Shown: positions 1 through 8,823 of the stretch, piece by piece | Layout: every line of letters begins with the position of its first letter | How positions within the stretch are numbered: position 1 is the first letter of the stretch | Origin: Saccharothrix sp. ALI-22-I | GTDB taxonomy: Bacteria > Actinomycetota > Actinomycetes > Mycobacteriales > Pseudonocardiaceae | Assembly (NCBI RefSeq): GCF_001984175.1 | Contig: NZ_MTQP01000062.1 | Coordinates: 1-64,000 of the forward strand | Length of the DNA: 64,000 nt | Reading direction: 5' to 3' | Position numbers and translations under genes: made by a program | Notes under the pieces: model-generated | Told to the model about the DNA's origin: nothing | Database searches by the model: none | Seen by the model: only the letters and a program-made list of their open reading frames with translations

Positions 1-216
1 ACAACACTGACAATAATGTCAGTTGTCCAGTAACAATCTCAAAGGAAAACCTCTTGACGAGGTTCATACAATTTACTGGCTATTCGGCACGCTGTTGAGT
101 TCTCAAAGAACACGCGCTCACCGTCACTCATCACCGTTCAGGTGGTTCGATCCGGGGCTATGTTCGCCGCGCTCCGTTCCGGTCTCTCTCCGGCCCGTTC
201 CGCGCTGGCAAAGAGA
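1..216 (-). other. Leader of a ribosomal RNA operon (16S rRNA lies just beyond the left edge)
   Basis: On the minus strand, positions 113-91 carry the box GTGTTCTTTGAGAACTCAAC, the BoxA-type antitermination motif of actinobacterial rRNA leaders. It is followed by the downstream block at about 50-30 (TTTGAGATTGTTACTGG) and an imperfect GACA/TGTC hairpin at 24-8, close to where leaders join the 16S sequence. No gene in this stretch competes with the reading. The 16S gene itself is not in the window, so the call rests on the leader motifs only. Such leaders recruit Nus factors so that polymerase can cross the long untranslated operon. Confidence 0.85.
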
Positions 217-245
217 AAGTTACACCCCGCCCAACGCAGACACAA
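217..245 (-). promoter_or_regulatory. Candidate rRNA operon promoter
   Basis: Read on the minus strand, TTGTGT (245-240) and TAACTT (222-217) are separated by exactly 17 bases, about 105 bases before BoxA. This fits a principal-sigma promoter for the rRNA operon. Further promoters could lie upstream in the 3' end of the histidine kinase gene. Inferred from hexamers and spacing. Confidence 0.6.
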
Positions 246-326
246 ATCGGGGGCCGGGAACCCTGTCTTCGCAGGTAGGACTACGTGCATTCCACCCAGA
301 ACCGGATCATGTGTGATCGGGACCAC

Positions 327-1469
327 TCAGGCGAGTTTTCCGTGGGGTGCGGACGGCAGGTGCACGGCCACCGACAGCCCCCCGCCGGGCACCACCGAGG
401 CGTGCACCTGACCCTCGTGAGCTGCGACGGCGGCCTTCACGATGGACAGGCCGAGGCCGGTCCCCGTGCGCGCGGTCCGGTCCGTCCCACCTCGCCGGAA
501 CGGCTCGAACAGCTCGTCCACCCGGTCCGGCGCGATGACGTGCCCCGACGACGACACCCGCAGCGACGTCCACTCGGGCCCACCTTCGGTGCGCACCTCG
601 ATCCACCCACCGGGCACGTTGTGCCGCACGGCGTTCTCCAGCAGGTTCCCCGCGATCCGCTCCAGCAACGCCGGGTCGCCGACGGCGGGCGCCGGCGCCG
701 TCAAGAACGACACCCGCAGCTGCCGGTCCTCCGCCTCCGGCCGCGCGGCCTTCCACGCGGACTCGACCACGGCGTTCAGGTCCACCGGCTCACGCACCGC
801 CAACCCGAGCCCGTCCGTGCGCGCCAGCAGCAGCAACGCGCTGACCAGCTGCTCGGCCCGTTCCGTCGCCGCACGCACCACGCCCGCCATGCGGCGCAGT
901 TCTTCAGCGTCGGCGTCCGGGTCGGCGAGCGTCACGTCCAACTCCGTGCGGACCACGGCCAACGGTGTGCGCAGCTCATGAGAGGCGTTGGCGACGAACC
1001 GCCGCTGCGACTCGAACGCCGCCTGCAACCGGTCGAGCATTTCGTCGAACGTGTCGGCCAGCTCCGCGACCTCGTCACGCGGGCCGTCCAAGCGCAGCCG
1101 CTCCCCCAGCGATTCGGCGGAGAGGCGGCGGGCCGCGTCGGTGACGTCGTGCACCGGTTGGAGCACGCGGCCGGTGATGGTCCACGCGAGCAGGGCGGCC
1201 GCCGCCACTACACAAAGGAACGCGATCGAACCGGACCGCAGCACGTCGTCGCGGGCTTGTTCGCCGAGCAGGTCCATCAGCGAACCGGCGTCGACCTCAC
1301 GCCCGTCGACGATGACGGTGCTGCCTTCGGCGAAGCGGGGCGAGGAGGCGATGACCCGGCCGACGAGCAGCCAGCCGAGCAGGAGCAGCAGGCCGCTGAC
1401 GAACGCGACCAGGCCGGTCGCCAGGAAGGTGAGCCGCGTCCGCAGCCCGGGTCCGCGCCTGCGGGCCAG
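327..1469 (-). CDS. Two-component sensor histidine kinase
   Basis: A membrane sensor kinase partnered with the response regulator immediately upstream. In order it has an N-terminal membrane segment (about residues 12-35, leucine- and glycine-rich), a short outside loop of some 45 residues, a second membrane segment, a HAMP linker, the phospho-acceptor box (SHELRTPLAVV), an N box (LLENAVRHN), an F-like box (ELFEPFRRG) and a G box (GTGLGLSIVK). The signal it senses is not evident. The start is a problem. The reading frame needs to begin near 1469-1481 to include the first membrane segment, yet no ATG, GTG or TTG occurs in frame upstream of the ATG at 1277. A CTG at 1469, right after the regulator's stop, is the best guess. 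Starting at 1277 would give a 316-residue protein lacking the first membrane segment. Confidence 0.85.
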   Translation of the reverse strand: MARRRGPGLRTRLTFLATGLVAFVSGLLLLLGWLLVGRVIASSPRFAEGSTVIVDGREVDAGSLMDLLGEQARDDVLRSGSIAFLCVVAAAALLAWTITGRVLQPVHDVTDAARRLSAESLGERLRLDGPRDEVAELADTFDEMLDRLQAAFESQRRFVANASHELRTPLAVVRTELDVTLADPDADAEELRRMAGVVRAATERAEQLVSALLLLARTDGLGLAVREPVDLNAVVESAWKAARPEAEDRQLRVSFLTAPAPAVGDPALLERIAGNLLENAVRHNVPGGWIEVRTEGGPEWTSLRVSSSGHVIAPDRVDELFEPFRRGGTDRTARTGTGLGLSIVKAAVAAHEGQVHASVVPGGGLSVAVHLPSAPHGKLA

Positions 1470-1470
1470 C

Positions 1471-2148
1471 TCAGAGTTCAGTGGAACCTGCCGTGGGCAC
1501 GCGGTAGCCCGAGCCGACCACCGTGTCGATGATGCCCGGCTCGCCGAGCTTCTTGCGCAGCGTCATCACGGTGACGCGGACGGTGGTGGTGAACGGGTCG
1601 GCGTTCTCGTCCCAGACGCGTTCCAACAGCTCTTCGCTGGAGACCACCGACCCCTTGGCGGCCAGCAGCACCTCCAGCACGCCGAACTCCTTGCGGGTCA
1701 GCTCGACGGGCTGGCCGCCGCGGCGCACCGTGCGCCGGGCCGGGTCGAGTTCGACGTCGCGGGCGGTGAGCAGCGGCGGGGTGGCCGGGGTGGCACGGCG
1801 GGCCAGGGCGCGCACGCGGGCGACCAGCTCGGGGAACGCGAAGGGTTTGGCCAGGTAGTCGTCGGCGCCGAGGGACAGGCCCGCGACGCGATCGTCGATG
1901 CCGGCGCTCGCGGTGAGCATCATGACCCTGGTCAGGGCGCCGGAGCTGAGGATCTCCTTGCACAGTTCATCGCCGGACATGCCGGGTAGATCGCGGTCGA
2001 GCACGACCACGTCGTACCGCGTCACGGTCGACTTCTCGTGGCCGGTCTCGCCGTCATAGGCGACGTCAACGGCCATACCTTCGCGCCGCAGGCCACGCGC
2101 GATCGCGTCGGCCAGTGGCACCTCGTCCTCGACTACCAGGATCCGCAC
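1471..2148 (-). CDS. OmpR/PhoB-family response regulator
   Basis: A 225-residue DNA-binding response regulator. The receiver domain starts RILVVEDEVPLADA (acidic pair), has the phosphorylated aspartate in VVLDRDLPGMSG and the lysine in YLAKPFAFPEL. The C-terminal winged helix ends FTTTVRVTVMTLRKKL and GSGYRV, the OmpR-class signature. The start is the GTG at 2148. The open frame continues upstream, but that part resembles no receiver domain. The histidine kinase follows directly downstream, so the pair is one transcription unit and should phosphotransfer to each other. Target genes cannot be read from the sequence. Confidence 0.93.
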   Translation of the reverse strand: MRILVVEDEVPLADAIARGLRREGMAVDVAYDGETGHEKSTVTRYDVVVLDRDLPGMSGDELCKEILSSGALTRVMMLTASAGIDDRVAGLSLGADDYLAKPFAFPELVARVRALARRATPATPPLLTARDVELDPARRTVRRGGQPVELTRKEFGVLEVLLAAKGSVVSSEELLERVWDENADPFTTTVRVTVMTLRKKLGEPGIIDTVVGSGYRVPTAGSTEL

Positions 2149-2420
2149 CCCACAAAGGTGCCACACATCCCTGAGAGCCGGCTTAGCGTGAAGCTGTCGG
2201 CACGCTGTCGGCGTGCTGTCGCAGGGGTGCTCCCGGCCGGGGATCCCCTCGCACATACCCAACCACGCAAGACCGACATTCCGGCGCGGCGCGGGACGGC
2301 CTGTGGATAACTCGGGTGAGCTCGCGAGAGCCGTCCTGACCTCGGCCGGGTCTCATCGACCGCCGTCGGCAGCCCCCGGTGCACGGCTCCAGGTGCCTGA
2401 ACGCCCAGCTCGCGTGTTCT

Positions 2421-2486
2421 GAGTGTTGAACTCGGGGGTCCTGAACGTTGGACACGCGCGTTCTGAACGTTGGACACGCGCGTTCT
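2421..2486 (+). repeat. Dispersed 22-bp intergenic repeat, locus A
   Basis: Two near-perfect units start at 2443 and 2465, each GAACGTTGGACACGCG followed by CGTTCT. They are preceded by a degenerate unit from about 2421. The period is exactly 22. Each unit starts GAACG and ends CGTTC(T), so it can fold on itself. The locus lies beyond the 3' end of dxs. Related arrays are at 14961, 29921, 34163 and 44413. Confidence 0.9.
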
Positions 2487-2500
2487 GGGGTTCGACTCTC

Positions 2501-2533
2501 GGGAGGGAGGGAGGGAGGGAGGGAGGGAGGGGG
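2501..2533 (+). repeat. GGGA tetranucleotide microsatellite
   Basis: Eight consecutive GGGA units followed by extra G. Such a G-tract series could form a G-quadruplex on the plus strand (the non-template side for the flanking minus-strand genes) and is prone to slippage. It lies about 100 bases downstream of the dxs stop codon. Confidence 0.9.
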
Positions 2534-2632
2534 CGACCCCGGCCGGGGGGCGTTGGGCGGGAGCGGGGGGCTCGCGGGGCCCTGCGGGCGGTGGGTTGGC
2601 CGGGGTCGCGGTGGTGGGTGGAGGGTGCGGGG

Positions 2633-4540
2633 TTACTTCTCGATTGTGGCGTCGATTTTGGCGGGTTCGGCTGCTACTACCCACTCGGTGATGCGGCGGG
2701 CTACGTCCTGGGCGGTCAGGCCTACGTCGGCGAGGACTTCGCCGCGTTCGCCGTGTTCTTGGAAGGCCTGCGGGATGGCTAGGTCGCGTAGGGGGACGTC
2801 CAGGGATGCGTCGCGGAGTGCGGCGGCTAGTGCCCAGCCGAAGCCGCCGTGGCGGCCGCCGTCCTCGACGGTCACGACCAGGCGGTGGCGGCGGGCCAGG
2901 TCGAGCAGTTCGCCGGGCACGGGGAAGACCCAGCGGGGGTCGACGACGGTGACGCCGATGCCCTGGTCGGCTAGTCGCTGCGCGGCCGCGAGGCCGAGTT
3001 CGCCGAACGCGCCCACGGTCACCAGCAGCACGTCCTGGCCGGAGCGGTGCAGGATGTCGACGTTGCCGACGCGTTCCAGCGCGGGCAGGTCGGGCCCGAC
3101 CGACGCCTTCGGGTAGCGCAGCACGGACGGCGCGTCGGAGATCCGCACGGCCTCGCGCAGTTCCTCGCGCAGCGAGGCGGCGTCACGGGGTGCGGCGACG
3201 TGGATGCCGGGGATCAGGCCGCAGATCGACAGGTCCCACATGCCGTGGTGGGACGCGCCGTCGGGGCCGGTGATGCCGGCGCGGTCCAGCACGACGGTGA
3301 CGCCCTGCTTGTGCATGGCGACGTCCATCAGCAGCTGGTCGAACGCCCGGTTGAGGAACGTCGCGTAGATCGCCACCACCGGGTGCATGCCGCCCATGGC
3401 GAGGCCCGCGGCGGAGGTCATGGCGTGCTGTTCGGCGATGCCGACGTCGAAGCAGCGGTCCGGGTAGAGACCGGCGAACTTGTCCAGCCCTGTCGGGCCG
3501 CGCATGGCGGCGGTGATCGCGACCAGGTCGGGGCGTTCGCCGCCCAGAGCCGTGAGCTCGTCCGCGAACACGTGGGTCCACGTGCGCTTGGACGGGCCGA
3601 CGTTCTCGCCGGTGATGGGGTCGATGACGCCGGTGGCGTGCATCTGGTCGGCCTCGTGGTTCTCGGCGGGCGCGAAGCCGTTGCCCTTGCGGGTGACGGT
3701 GTGCACGATGACCGGTCCGCCGAACGACTTGGCGCGCTTCAGCGCCGACTCCAGCACCGCGTGGTCGTGGCCGTCGACCGGGCCGATGTACTTGAGGCCG
3801 AGGTCCTCGAACATGGCCTGCGGGCTGAGCGCGTCCTTGATGCCGCGCTTGGCCGCGTGCAGGGCCGCGTAGAGGGGCTTGCCGACGAACGGGGTGCCCT
3901 GCAGGGCGCTCTTGCCGCGTTCCAGGGCGCGTTCGTAGCCGGGCTGGAGACGCAGGGACGACAGGTGGTCGGCCAGGCCGCCGATGGTGGGCGAGTACGA
4001 GCGGCCGTTGTCGTTGACCACGATCACCACGGGCCGGTCGACGCCCGCGGCGATGTTGTTGAGCGCCTCCCAGCACATGCCGCCGGTCAGCGCGCCGTCG
4101 CCGACGACCGCGACGACGTGCCGCCGCTGGCCGCCGAGCTGGTAGGCCTTGGCCAGGCCGTCGGCGTAGGACAGCGCGGTCGAGGCGTGGCTGTTCTCCT
4201 CGACGTCGTGCTCGCTCTCCGCGCGCGACGGGTAGCCGGACAGGCCGCCCTTCTGGCGCAGCGTGTCGAACCCGTCACGGCGGCCGGTGAGGATCTTGTG
4301 CACGTAGCTCTGGTGACCGGTGTCGAAGACGACCGAGTCGTGTGGCGAGTCGAAGACCCGGTGCACGGCCATGGTCAACTCGACGACACCGAGGTTGGGC
4401 CCGAGGTGCCCGCCGGTCCGGGAGACCTTGTCGACCAGGAAACGCCGGATCTCCTCGGCGAGCCGCACCAGCTCGTCGGCCCCCAACCGTTTCAGATCCG
4501 CCGGTCCGTGCACGGATTCCAGCAGCGTCACTCGCTCCAC
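2633..4540 (-). CDS. dxs: 1-deoxy-D-xylulose-5-phosphate synthase
   Basis: First enzyme of the MEP isoprenoid pathway: a ThDP-dependent condensation of pyruvate with glyceraldehyde 3-phosphate. At 635 residues it has normal length. Seen in order: GGHLGPNLG (about 43-51), the ThDP-binding GDGALTGG (about 147-154) with the following NN (LNNIA, then [12 protein letters not shown]), and the transketolase central domain with [15 protein letters not shown]. The annotated start is the GTG at 4540. The GTG at 4531 sits better behind a GAGGTGGAG ribosome site and may be the true start, which would shorten the protein by three residues. The gene stands alone on the minus strand. Position next to the RNA methyltransferase and potassium genes matches the mycobacterial dxs1 neighbourhood. 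Confidence 0.97.
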   Translation of the reverse strand: MERVTLLESVHGPADLKRLGADELVRLAEEIRRFLVDKVSRTGGHLGPNLGVVELTMAVHRVFDSPHDSVVFDTGHQSYVHKILTGRRDGFDTLRQKGGLSGYPSRAESEHDVEENSHASTALSYADGLAKAYQLGGQRRHVVAVVGDGALTGGMCWEALNNIAAGVDRPVVIVVNDNGRSYSPTIGGLADHLSSLRLQPGYERALERGKSALQGTPFVGKPLYAALHAAKRGIKDALSPQAMFEDLGLKYIGPVDGHDHAVLESALKRAKSFGGPVIVHTVTRKGNGFAPAENHEADQMHATGVIDPITGENVGPSKRTWTHVFADELTALGGERPDLVAITAAMRGPTGLDKFAGLYPDRCFDVGIAEQHAMTSAAGLAMGGMHPVVAIYATFLNRAFDQLLMDVAMHKQGVTVVLDRAGITGPDGASHHGMWDLSICGLIPGIHVAAPRDAASLREELREAVRISDAPSVLRYPKASVGPDLPALERVGNVDILHRSGQDVLLVTVGAFGELGLAAAQRLADQGIGVTVVDPRWVFPVPGELLDLARRHRLVVTVEDGGRHGGFGWALAAALRDASLDVPLRDLAIPQAFQEHGERGEVLADVGLTAQDVARRITEWVVAAEPAKIDATIEK

Positions 4541-4605
4541 CTCGCCCTGTGGTTCGACACCCCGATTCGTCCGGTCAGTCTACGGACCACGGACTGAGAC
4601 ATCGC

Positions 4606-5835
4606 TCAGCGCGCGGGCTTCAGCAACGCGAGGCACTCGACGTGATGAGTCATGGGAAACGCGTCGAACGCCCTGAGCTGGGCCAACTCGTAGCCGTGCT
4701 GGGCGAACGCGGCGATGTCGCGGGCCAGTGCGGCGGGGTCGCACGCGACGTAGACCACACGGGCGGGTCGACTGCGGGCGATGGCGGTGACCACGACCTT
4801 GCCCGCGCCCTTGCGCGGCGGGTCCAGCACGACGACGTCCGGCGGCTGCTCGGTGAAGTCGGGTGATTCCAGCACCGCCTCCGTGCGGCCCGCGTGCCAG
4901 CTGATCTGCGGCTGGTCGGACAGGTTCAGCCTGCCGTCCTCGACCGCCCGGAACGACGACTCGACCACCGCGACGGAGCCGGTGTCGCCGACCTGCTCGG
5001 CCAGCACGGACGCGAACAGGCCCACGCCGCCGTAGAGGTCCCAGGCGCGGTCGCCGGGCTGGCAGTCCGCCCAGTCGCGGACGACCTTGGCGAACGTGTC
5101 CGCGGCGGCCGGGTGGACCTGCCAGAAGCCGTCCGCGCGCAGGTTCCACGCGCGGCCCGCGGCGAGTTCGGTGGCCGTGCCGCTGCCGCCGCGCAGCCGG
5201 GACGGTCCGGGCACGGGACGGCCGCGGCGCACGACCGGCGGGCCGATCTCGGTCAGGTGCACCTGCGCGCCCGCGTCCCGGGTGATGACGAGCTCGGACT
5301 TCGGCGGCCACGTGCGGTCCACGACGCCCTTCAGCGCGTCCGGCACGGCGATCACGCAGTCGTCCACCGCGATGACCTCGTGGCTGCGGTGGGCGCGGAA
5401 CCCGGCCCGGCCGTCCGGGCCGACCGCCATCCGCATCCGGGTGCGCCAGTCCTCCGGCCCGCCGGGCAGGTCCTCGACGATGACCTCCCAGTCGAGCTTG
5501 GCCAGCCGGTGCAGCTGCTCGCTGACCACGGCGGCCTTGAGCTCCCGCTGGGCCTGCCACGACGCGTGCTGCCAGTCGCAGCCGCCGCACAGGCCGGGCC
5601 CGGCGAACGGGCACGGCGCCTGGACCCGGTCCGGGGACGCCTCCAGCACCTCCACGGCGTCACCGCGGCAGAACGAGCCACCGGTGTCCTCGGTGATCCG
5701 CACGACCACCCGTTCGCCCGGCAGCGCGTGCCGGACGAACACCACGCGGCCCTCGTACCGGGCGACGCAGTGGCCACCGTGGGCCACTGCGCCGACCTCG
5801 ACCTCGATGAGCCGCTGCTTCCAGGTCGCCGTCAC
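4606..5835 (-). CDS. TRAM-domain class I SAM-dependent RNA (uracil-5-)methyltransferase
   Basis: A 409-residue TrmA/RlmD-family enzyme predicted to methylate C5 of uridine in rRNA or tRNA. Residues 1-65 form the TRAM RNA-binding domain. The cysteines of CPFAGPGLCGGC (about 75, 83, 86) are the 4Fe-4S site of RlmD-type members. The SAM fold shows DLYGGVGLF, the VVLDPPRKG motif and the catalytic cysteine in VACDPAALARD. The start is the GTG at 5835, which overlaps the stop of the upstream transporter by the tetranucleotide GTGA. A much longer open frame continues upstream but is only a shadow of the transporter. The pair is translationally coupled. Substrate (rRNA versus tRNA) cannot be decided here. 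Confidence 0.93.
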   Translation of the reverse strand: MTATWKQRLIEVEVGAVAHGGHCVARYEGRVVFVRHALPGERVVVRITEDTGGSFCRGDAVEVLEASPDRVQAPCPFAGPGLCGGCDWQHASWQAQRELKAAVVSEQLHRLAKLDWEVIVEDLPGGPEDWRTRMRMAVGPDGRAGFRAHRSHEVIAVDDCVIAVPDALKGVVDRTWPPKSELVITRDAGAQVHLTEIGPPVVRRGRPVPGPSRLRGGSGTATELAAGRAWNLRADGFWQVHPAAADTFAKVVRDWADCQPGDRAWDLYGGVGLFASVLAEQVGDTGSVAVVESSFRAVEDGRLNLSDQPQISWHAGRTEAVLESPDFTEQPPDVVVLDPPRKGAGKVVVTAIARSRPARVVYVACDPAALARDIAAFAQHGYELAQLRAFDAFPMTHHVECLALLKPAR

Positions 5836-7847
5836 TTGCCGTTCCCCTGATCGTCTTGGCCGCGCTTGTCCAGGCCGCGCCGGATGGCTCCGGGCGCGAC
5901 CGCGTTGTCCTTGTCCGCCACCTTCGAGGATGAGGCCAGCTGCCACGGCACGCTCGTCACCATCACGCCGGGCTGGAACAGCAGCCTGCCCTTGAGCCGC
6001 AGCGCGCTCTGGTTGTGCAGGAACTGCTCCCACCAGTGACCGACCACATACTCCGGGATGAACACCGTCACCACGTCGCGCGGGTTGTCCGTGCGGACCC
6101 GTTTGACGTAGTCCAGCACCGGCCTGGTGATCTCCCGGTACGGCGACTCGATCACCTTCAGCGGCACCTTGAAGTTCTCCTTCTCCCACTCCCGCACGAG
6201 GCGGCGGGTGTCCCCGTCGTCCACGTTCACCGTCACCGCTTCCAGGATGTCCGGCCGGGTCGCCTTGGCGTACGCCAGGGCCCGCAGGGTGGGCATGTGC
6301 AGTTTGGACACCAGGACCATGGCGTGGTTGCGGGCGGGCAGCAGCTTCTGCCGCTCCTGCTGGCGCAGTTCCAGGGCGACGCGGTCGTAGTGCCGGCGGA
6401 TGGCGGTCATCAGGGCGTAGAGAGCGGCCATCACGGCGATGGCGATCCACGCGCCGTGGGTGAACTTGGTGATCAGCACGACGACCAGCACCGCGGACGT
6501 CATCACCAGGCCGAATGTGTTGATGCCCTGGGAACGGCGCATCCGGCGACGCGCCGCCGGGTCCTCCTCGGTGGCCAACAGCCGGTTCCAGTGCCGGATC
6601 ATGCCGGTCTGGCTCATCGTGAACGACACGAACACGCCCACGATGTAGAGCTGGATGAGCTTGGTGACCTCGGCGTCGAACGCGATGACCAGCACGATCG
6701 CCGCGCCCGCGAGGAACACGATGCCGTTGCTGAACGCCAGCCGGTCGCCGCGGGTGTGCAGCTGGCGGGGCAGGTAGCGGTCCTGGGCGAGGATCGAGCC
6801 GAGCACCGGGAAGCCGTTGAACGCGGTGTTCGCGGCGAGCACCAGGATCAGGGCGGTGACGCCGGTGATGAAGAAGAACCCGACCGGGAAGCCCTCGAAC
6901 ACCGCGCCCGCGATCTGCGCGACCATCGTCTTCTGCTCGTAGCCCTCGGGCGCGTTGACCAGTTGGTGCGCCGGGTCCTCGGCCATCTTCACGCCGGTCA
7001 GCTGGGCCAGCACGATCAGGCCCATCAGCATCACGACCGCGATCATGCCCATCAGGAGCAGCGTGGTGGCCGCGTTGCGGGACTTCGGCTTGCGGAACGC
7101 CGGCACGCCGTTGCTGATCGCCTCCACGCCGGTCAGCGCCGCGCAGCCGGAGGAGAACGCGCGCAGCACCAGGAACATGAACGCCAGACCCATCAGGTGG
7201 TCGTCCTCGGCCCGCAGCTCCAGTCCCGCGCTCTCCGCGCGCATCTCGTCGCCCAGGACGAAACCGCGGAACAGGCCGTAGCCGATCATGAGCATGACGC
7301 CGGCCATGAACGCGTAGGTCGGGACGGCGAACGCGCTGCCGGACTCACGGATGCCGCGCAGGTTGATCGCGGTGAGGATGACGATCGCGGCGACCGCGAA
7401 CAGGACCTTGTGGGTGGCGACGAACGGGATGGCCGAACCGATGTTGGCGGCGGCCGCGGAGATCGAGACGGCGACCGTGAGGATGTAGTCGACGAGGAGC
7501 GCGCTCGCGACCGTGAGTCCCGCTCGGCGTCCCAGGTTGACCGTGGCGACCTCGTAGTCGCCGCCTCCGGAGGGGTAGGCGTGCACGTTCTGCCGGTAGC
7601 TCGCCACCACCGTGAGCATCACGATGACGACCACGATGCCGACCCACGGTGCCAGCGTGTAGGCGGACAGACCGGCCACCGACAGCACGAGGAAGATCTC
7701 CTCGGGGGCGTACGCGACGCTGGACATGGCGTCCGACGCGAACACCGGCAAGGCGATCCGTTTGGGCAGCAGGGTGTGGGCTAGGCGATCGCTGCGGAAG
7801 GGCCTGCCGACCAGGAGGCGCTTGGCCGCGGTTGCGAGCTTGGACAC
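5832..7847 (-). CDS. KimA-like APC-family potassium importer
   Basis: A 671-residue membrane transporter. The N-terminal signature (LLVGRPFRSDRL, then FASDAMSSVAYAPEE) is that of the KimA/KUP-like APC proteins, which import potassium with protons. About twelve hydrophobic segments fill residues 40-460, followed by a cytoplasmic C-terminal domain of some 190 residues as in KimA. It starts at GTG 7847 and is divergent from ceoB-ceoC, two RCK proteins, which strongly supports potassium as substrate. The same trio is conserved in mycobacteria (Rv2690c-Rv2692). Older annotations call this family amino-acid permease. I see no ydaO/c-di-AMP riboswitch upstream, so any c-di-AMP control would act on protein. 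Confidence 0.85.
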   Translation of the reverse strand: MSKLATAAKRLLVGRPFRSDRLAHTLLPKRIALPVFASDAMSSVAYAPEEIFLVLSVAGLSAYTLAPWVGIVVVIVMLTVVASYRQNVHAYPSGGGDYEVATVNLGRRAGLTVASALLVDYILTVAVSISAAAANIGSAIPFVATHKVLFAVAAIVILTAINLRGIRESGSAFAVPTYAFMAGVMLMIGYGLFRGFVLGDEMRAESAGLELRAEDDHLMGLAFMFLVLRAFSSGCAALTGVEAISNGVPAFRKPKSRNAATTLLLMGMIAVVMLMGLIVLAQLTGVKMAEDPAHQLVNAPEGYEQKTMVAQIAGAVFEGFPVGFFFITGVTALILVLAANTAFNGFPVLGSILAQDRYLPRQLHTRGDRLAFSNGIVFLAGAAIVLVIAFDAEVTKLIQLYIVGVFVSFTMSQTGMIRHWNRLLATEEDPAARRRMRRSQGINTFGLVMTSAVLVVVLITKFTHGAWIAIAVMAALYALMTAIRRHYDRVALELRQQERQKLLPARNHAMVLVSKLHMPTLRALAYAKATRPDILEAVTVNVDDGDTRRLVREWEKENFKVPLKVIESPYREITRPVLDYVKRVRTDNPRDVVTVFIPEYVVGHWWEQFLHNQSALRLKGRLLFQPGVMVTSVPWQLASSSKVADKDNAVAPGAIRRGLDKRGQDDQGNGK

Positions 7848-8160
7848 GGGTCGAAAGCGTAAGGGGTGGTGACCTGTCGAGTGCTGTCGTCAGGTGAGCA
7901 CTAGGTCGCTTGTGATGTGCGTCGCCGGTCTGGTGTGGCGGCTCGAACGGATGATCATTCGAGTTTTCGCCGAGTGTTCGCCCATGTGTTCGATACGGTG
8001 AGCTGTACGGGGGGCAGGCGGGGTGGGGCGGGAACGCGGGCGACCAGCGCACCCGACACCGTTCGGGATGCGCGCAGTGCCGGCACGTGGGGCCAACACC
8101 CACTCTCGCTCACTGATTAGGAACGGTAGGTTCTCCGTAGGCGTCGTTCAGGAGGCTTTC
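7848..8160. other. Divergent regulatory region between the potassium importer and ceoB
   Basis: A 313-bp gap with no gene. It must hold both promoters. TTCG occurs repeatedly on the plus strand around 7960-8000, and GATACGGT at about 7993 is a possible -10. No recognisable riboswitch fold or strong palindrome was found. Confidence 0.5.
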
Positions 8161-8823
8161 GTGCACGTGGTGATCATGGGCTGTGGCCGGGTGGGCTCGT
8201 CCCTGGCCAAGGCCCTCGAACGCCTGGATCACCAGGTCGCGGTGATCGACAAGGACGGTCAGTCGTTCCGCCGGCTCGGTCCCGACTTCCACGGGCAGCA
8301 GGTCGTGGGCAACGGCTTCGACCAGAAGGTCCTGATCCAGGCCGGCATCGAGCGGGCGGGCGCGTTCGCGGCCGTGTCCAGCGGTGACAACTCCAACATC
8401 ATCTCGGCGCGGGTGGCGCGGGAGACGTTCGGGGTGGAGGCGGTGGTCGCGCGGATCTACGACGAGAAGCGCGCGGCGGTGTACGAGCGGCTGGGCATCC
8501 CGACCGTGGCGACCGTGCCGTGGTCCACCGACCGGTTCCTGCGGATGCTGCTGCCGGAGGGCACCGCGACCGTGTGGCGCGACCCTTCGGGCAGCGTGGC
8601 CGTGCTGCCGCTGGAACTGCACGAGGACTGGGTCGGGCACTCGGTGCGCGACCTCGAAGACGCCACCGGTTGCCGGGTGGCGTTCGTGATGCGGTTCGGG
8701 ACCGGCGTGCTGCCCGATTCGAAGACCGTGCTCCAAGCCGACGACCAGGTGTACGTGGCCGCCCTGTCCGGCACCGTGACCGATGTGGCCGCGGCTGCGG
8801 CTCACGCGCCCGAGGAGAGCTGA
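8161..8823 (+). CDS. ceoB: TrkA/CeoB-type RCK potassium-uptake regulatory protein
   Basis: A 220-residue cytosolic NAD(H)/nucleotide-binding gating subunit. The RCK_N Rossmann motif is VIMGCGRVGSSLAKAL (residues 4-19) with the acidic end of beta-2 in VIDKDGQSF. The RCK_C (TrkA_C) domain covers roughly 135-215. The start is the GTG at 8161, five bases after GGAGG (8151-8155). A longer upstream frame has no homology. ceoC follows with no gap (TGA then GTG), so the two form one operon. Together they probably gate the divergently encoded KimA-like importer, since no TrkH/TrkG channel gene is present nearby. Confidence 0.92.
   Translation: MHVVIMGCGRVGSSLAKALERLDHQVAVIDKDGQSFRRLGPDFHGQQVVGNGFDQKVLIQAGIERAGAFAAVSSGDNSNIISARVARETFGVEAVVARIYDEKRAAVYERLGIPTVATVPWSTDRFLRMLLPEGTATVWRDPSGSVAVLPLELHEDWVGHSVRDLEDATGCRVAFVMRFGTGVLPDSKTVLQADDQVYVAALSGTVTDVAAAAAHAPEES

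Larger units (their letters stand above)
2149..2632. other. Intergenic stretch with tandem 22-bp repeats and a GGGA tract
   Basis: No gene is supported here. It separates the 3' end of dxs from the response regulator start, both on the minus strand. It holds a short array of the 22-bp dispersed repeat (2443-2486), a perfect GGGA microsatellite (2501-2533) and otherwise G-rich plus-strand sequence. The regulator promoter should lie near 2150-2250, but no convincing hexamer pair stands out. Confidence 0.7.

Noticed and set aside
2421-2486. CRISPR array
   Set aside because: Units are contiguous 22-mers with no unique spacers and no cas genes are near; the other loci behave the same.
3047-4597. 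Long plus-strand open frame opposite dxs
   Set aside because: It is antisense to a fully conserved dxs, has Gly/Arg/Val-biased composition typical of GC-rich shadow frames, and no ribosome site.
7848-7990. c-di-AMP (ydaO) riboswitch before the potassium importer
   Set aside because: The leader lacks the conserved ydaO core blocks; only weak local inverted repeats are present.
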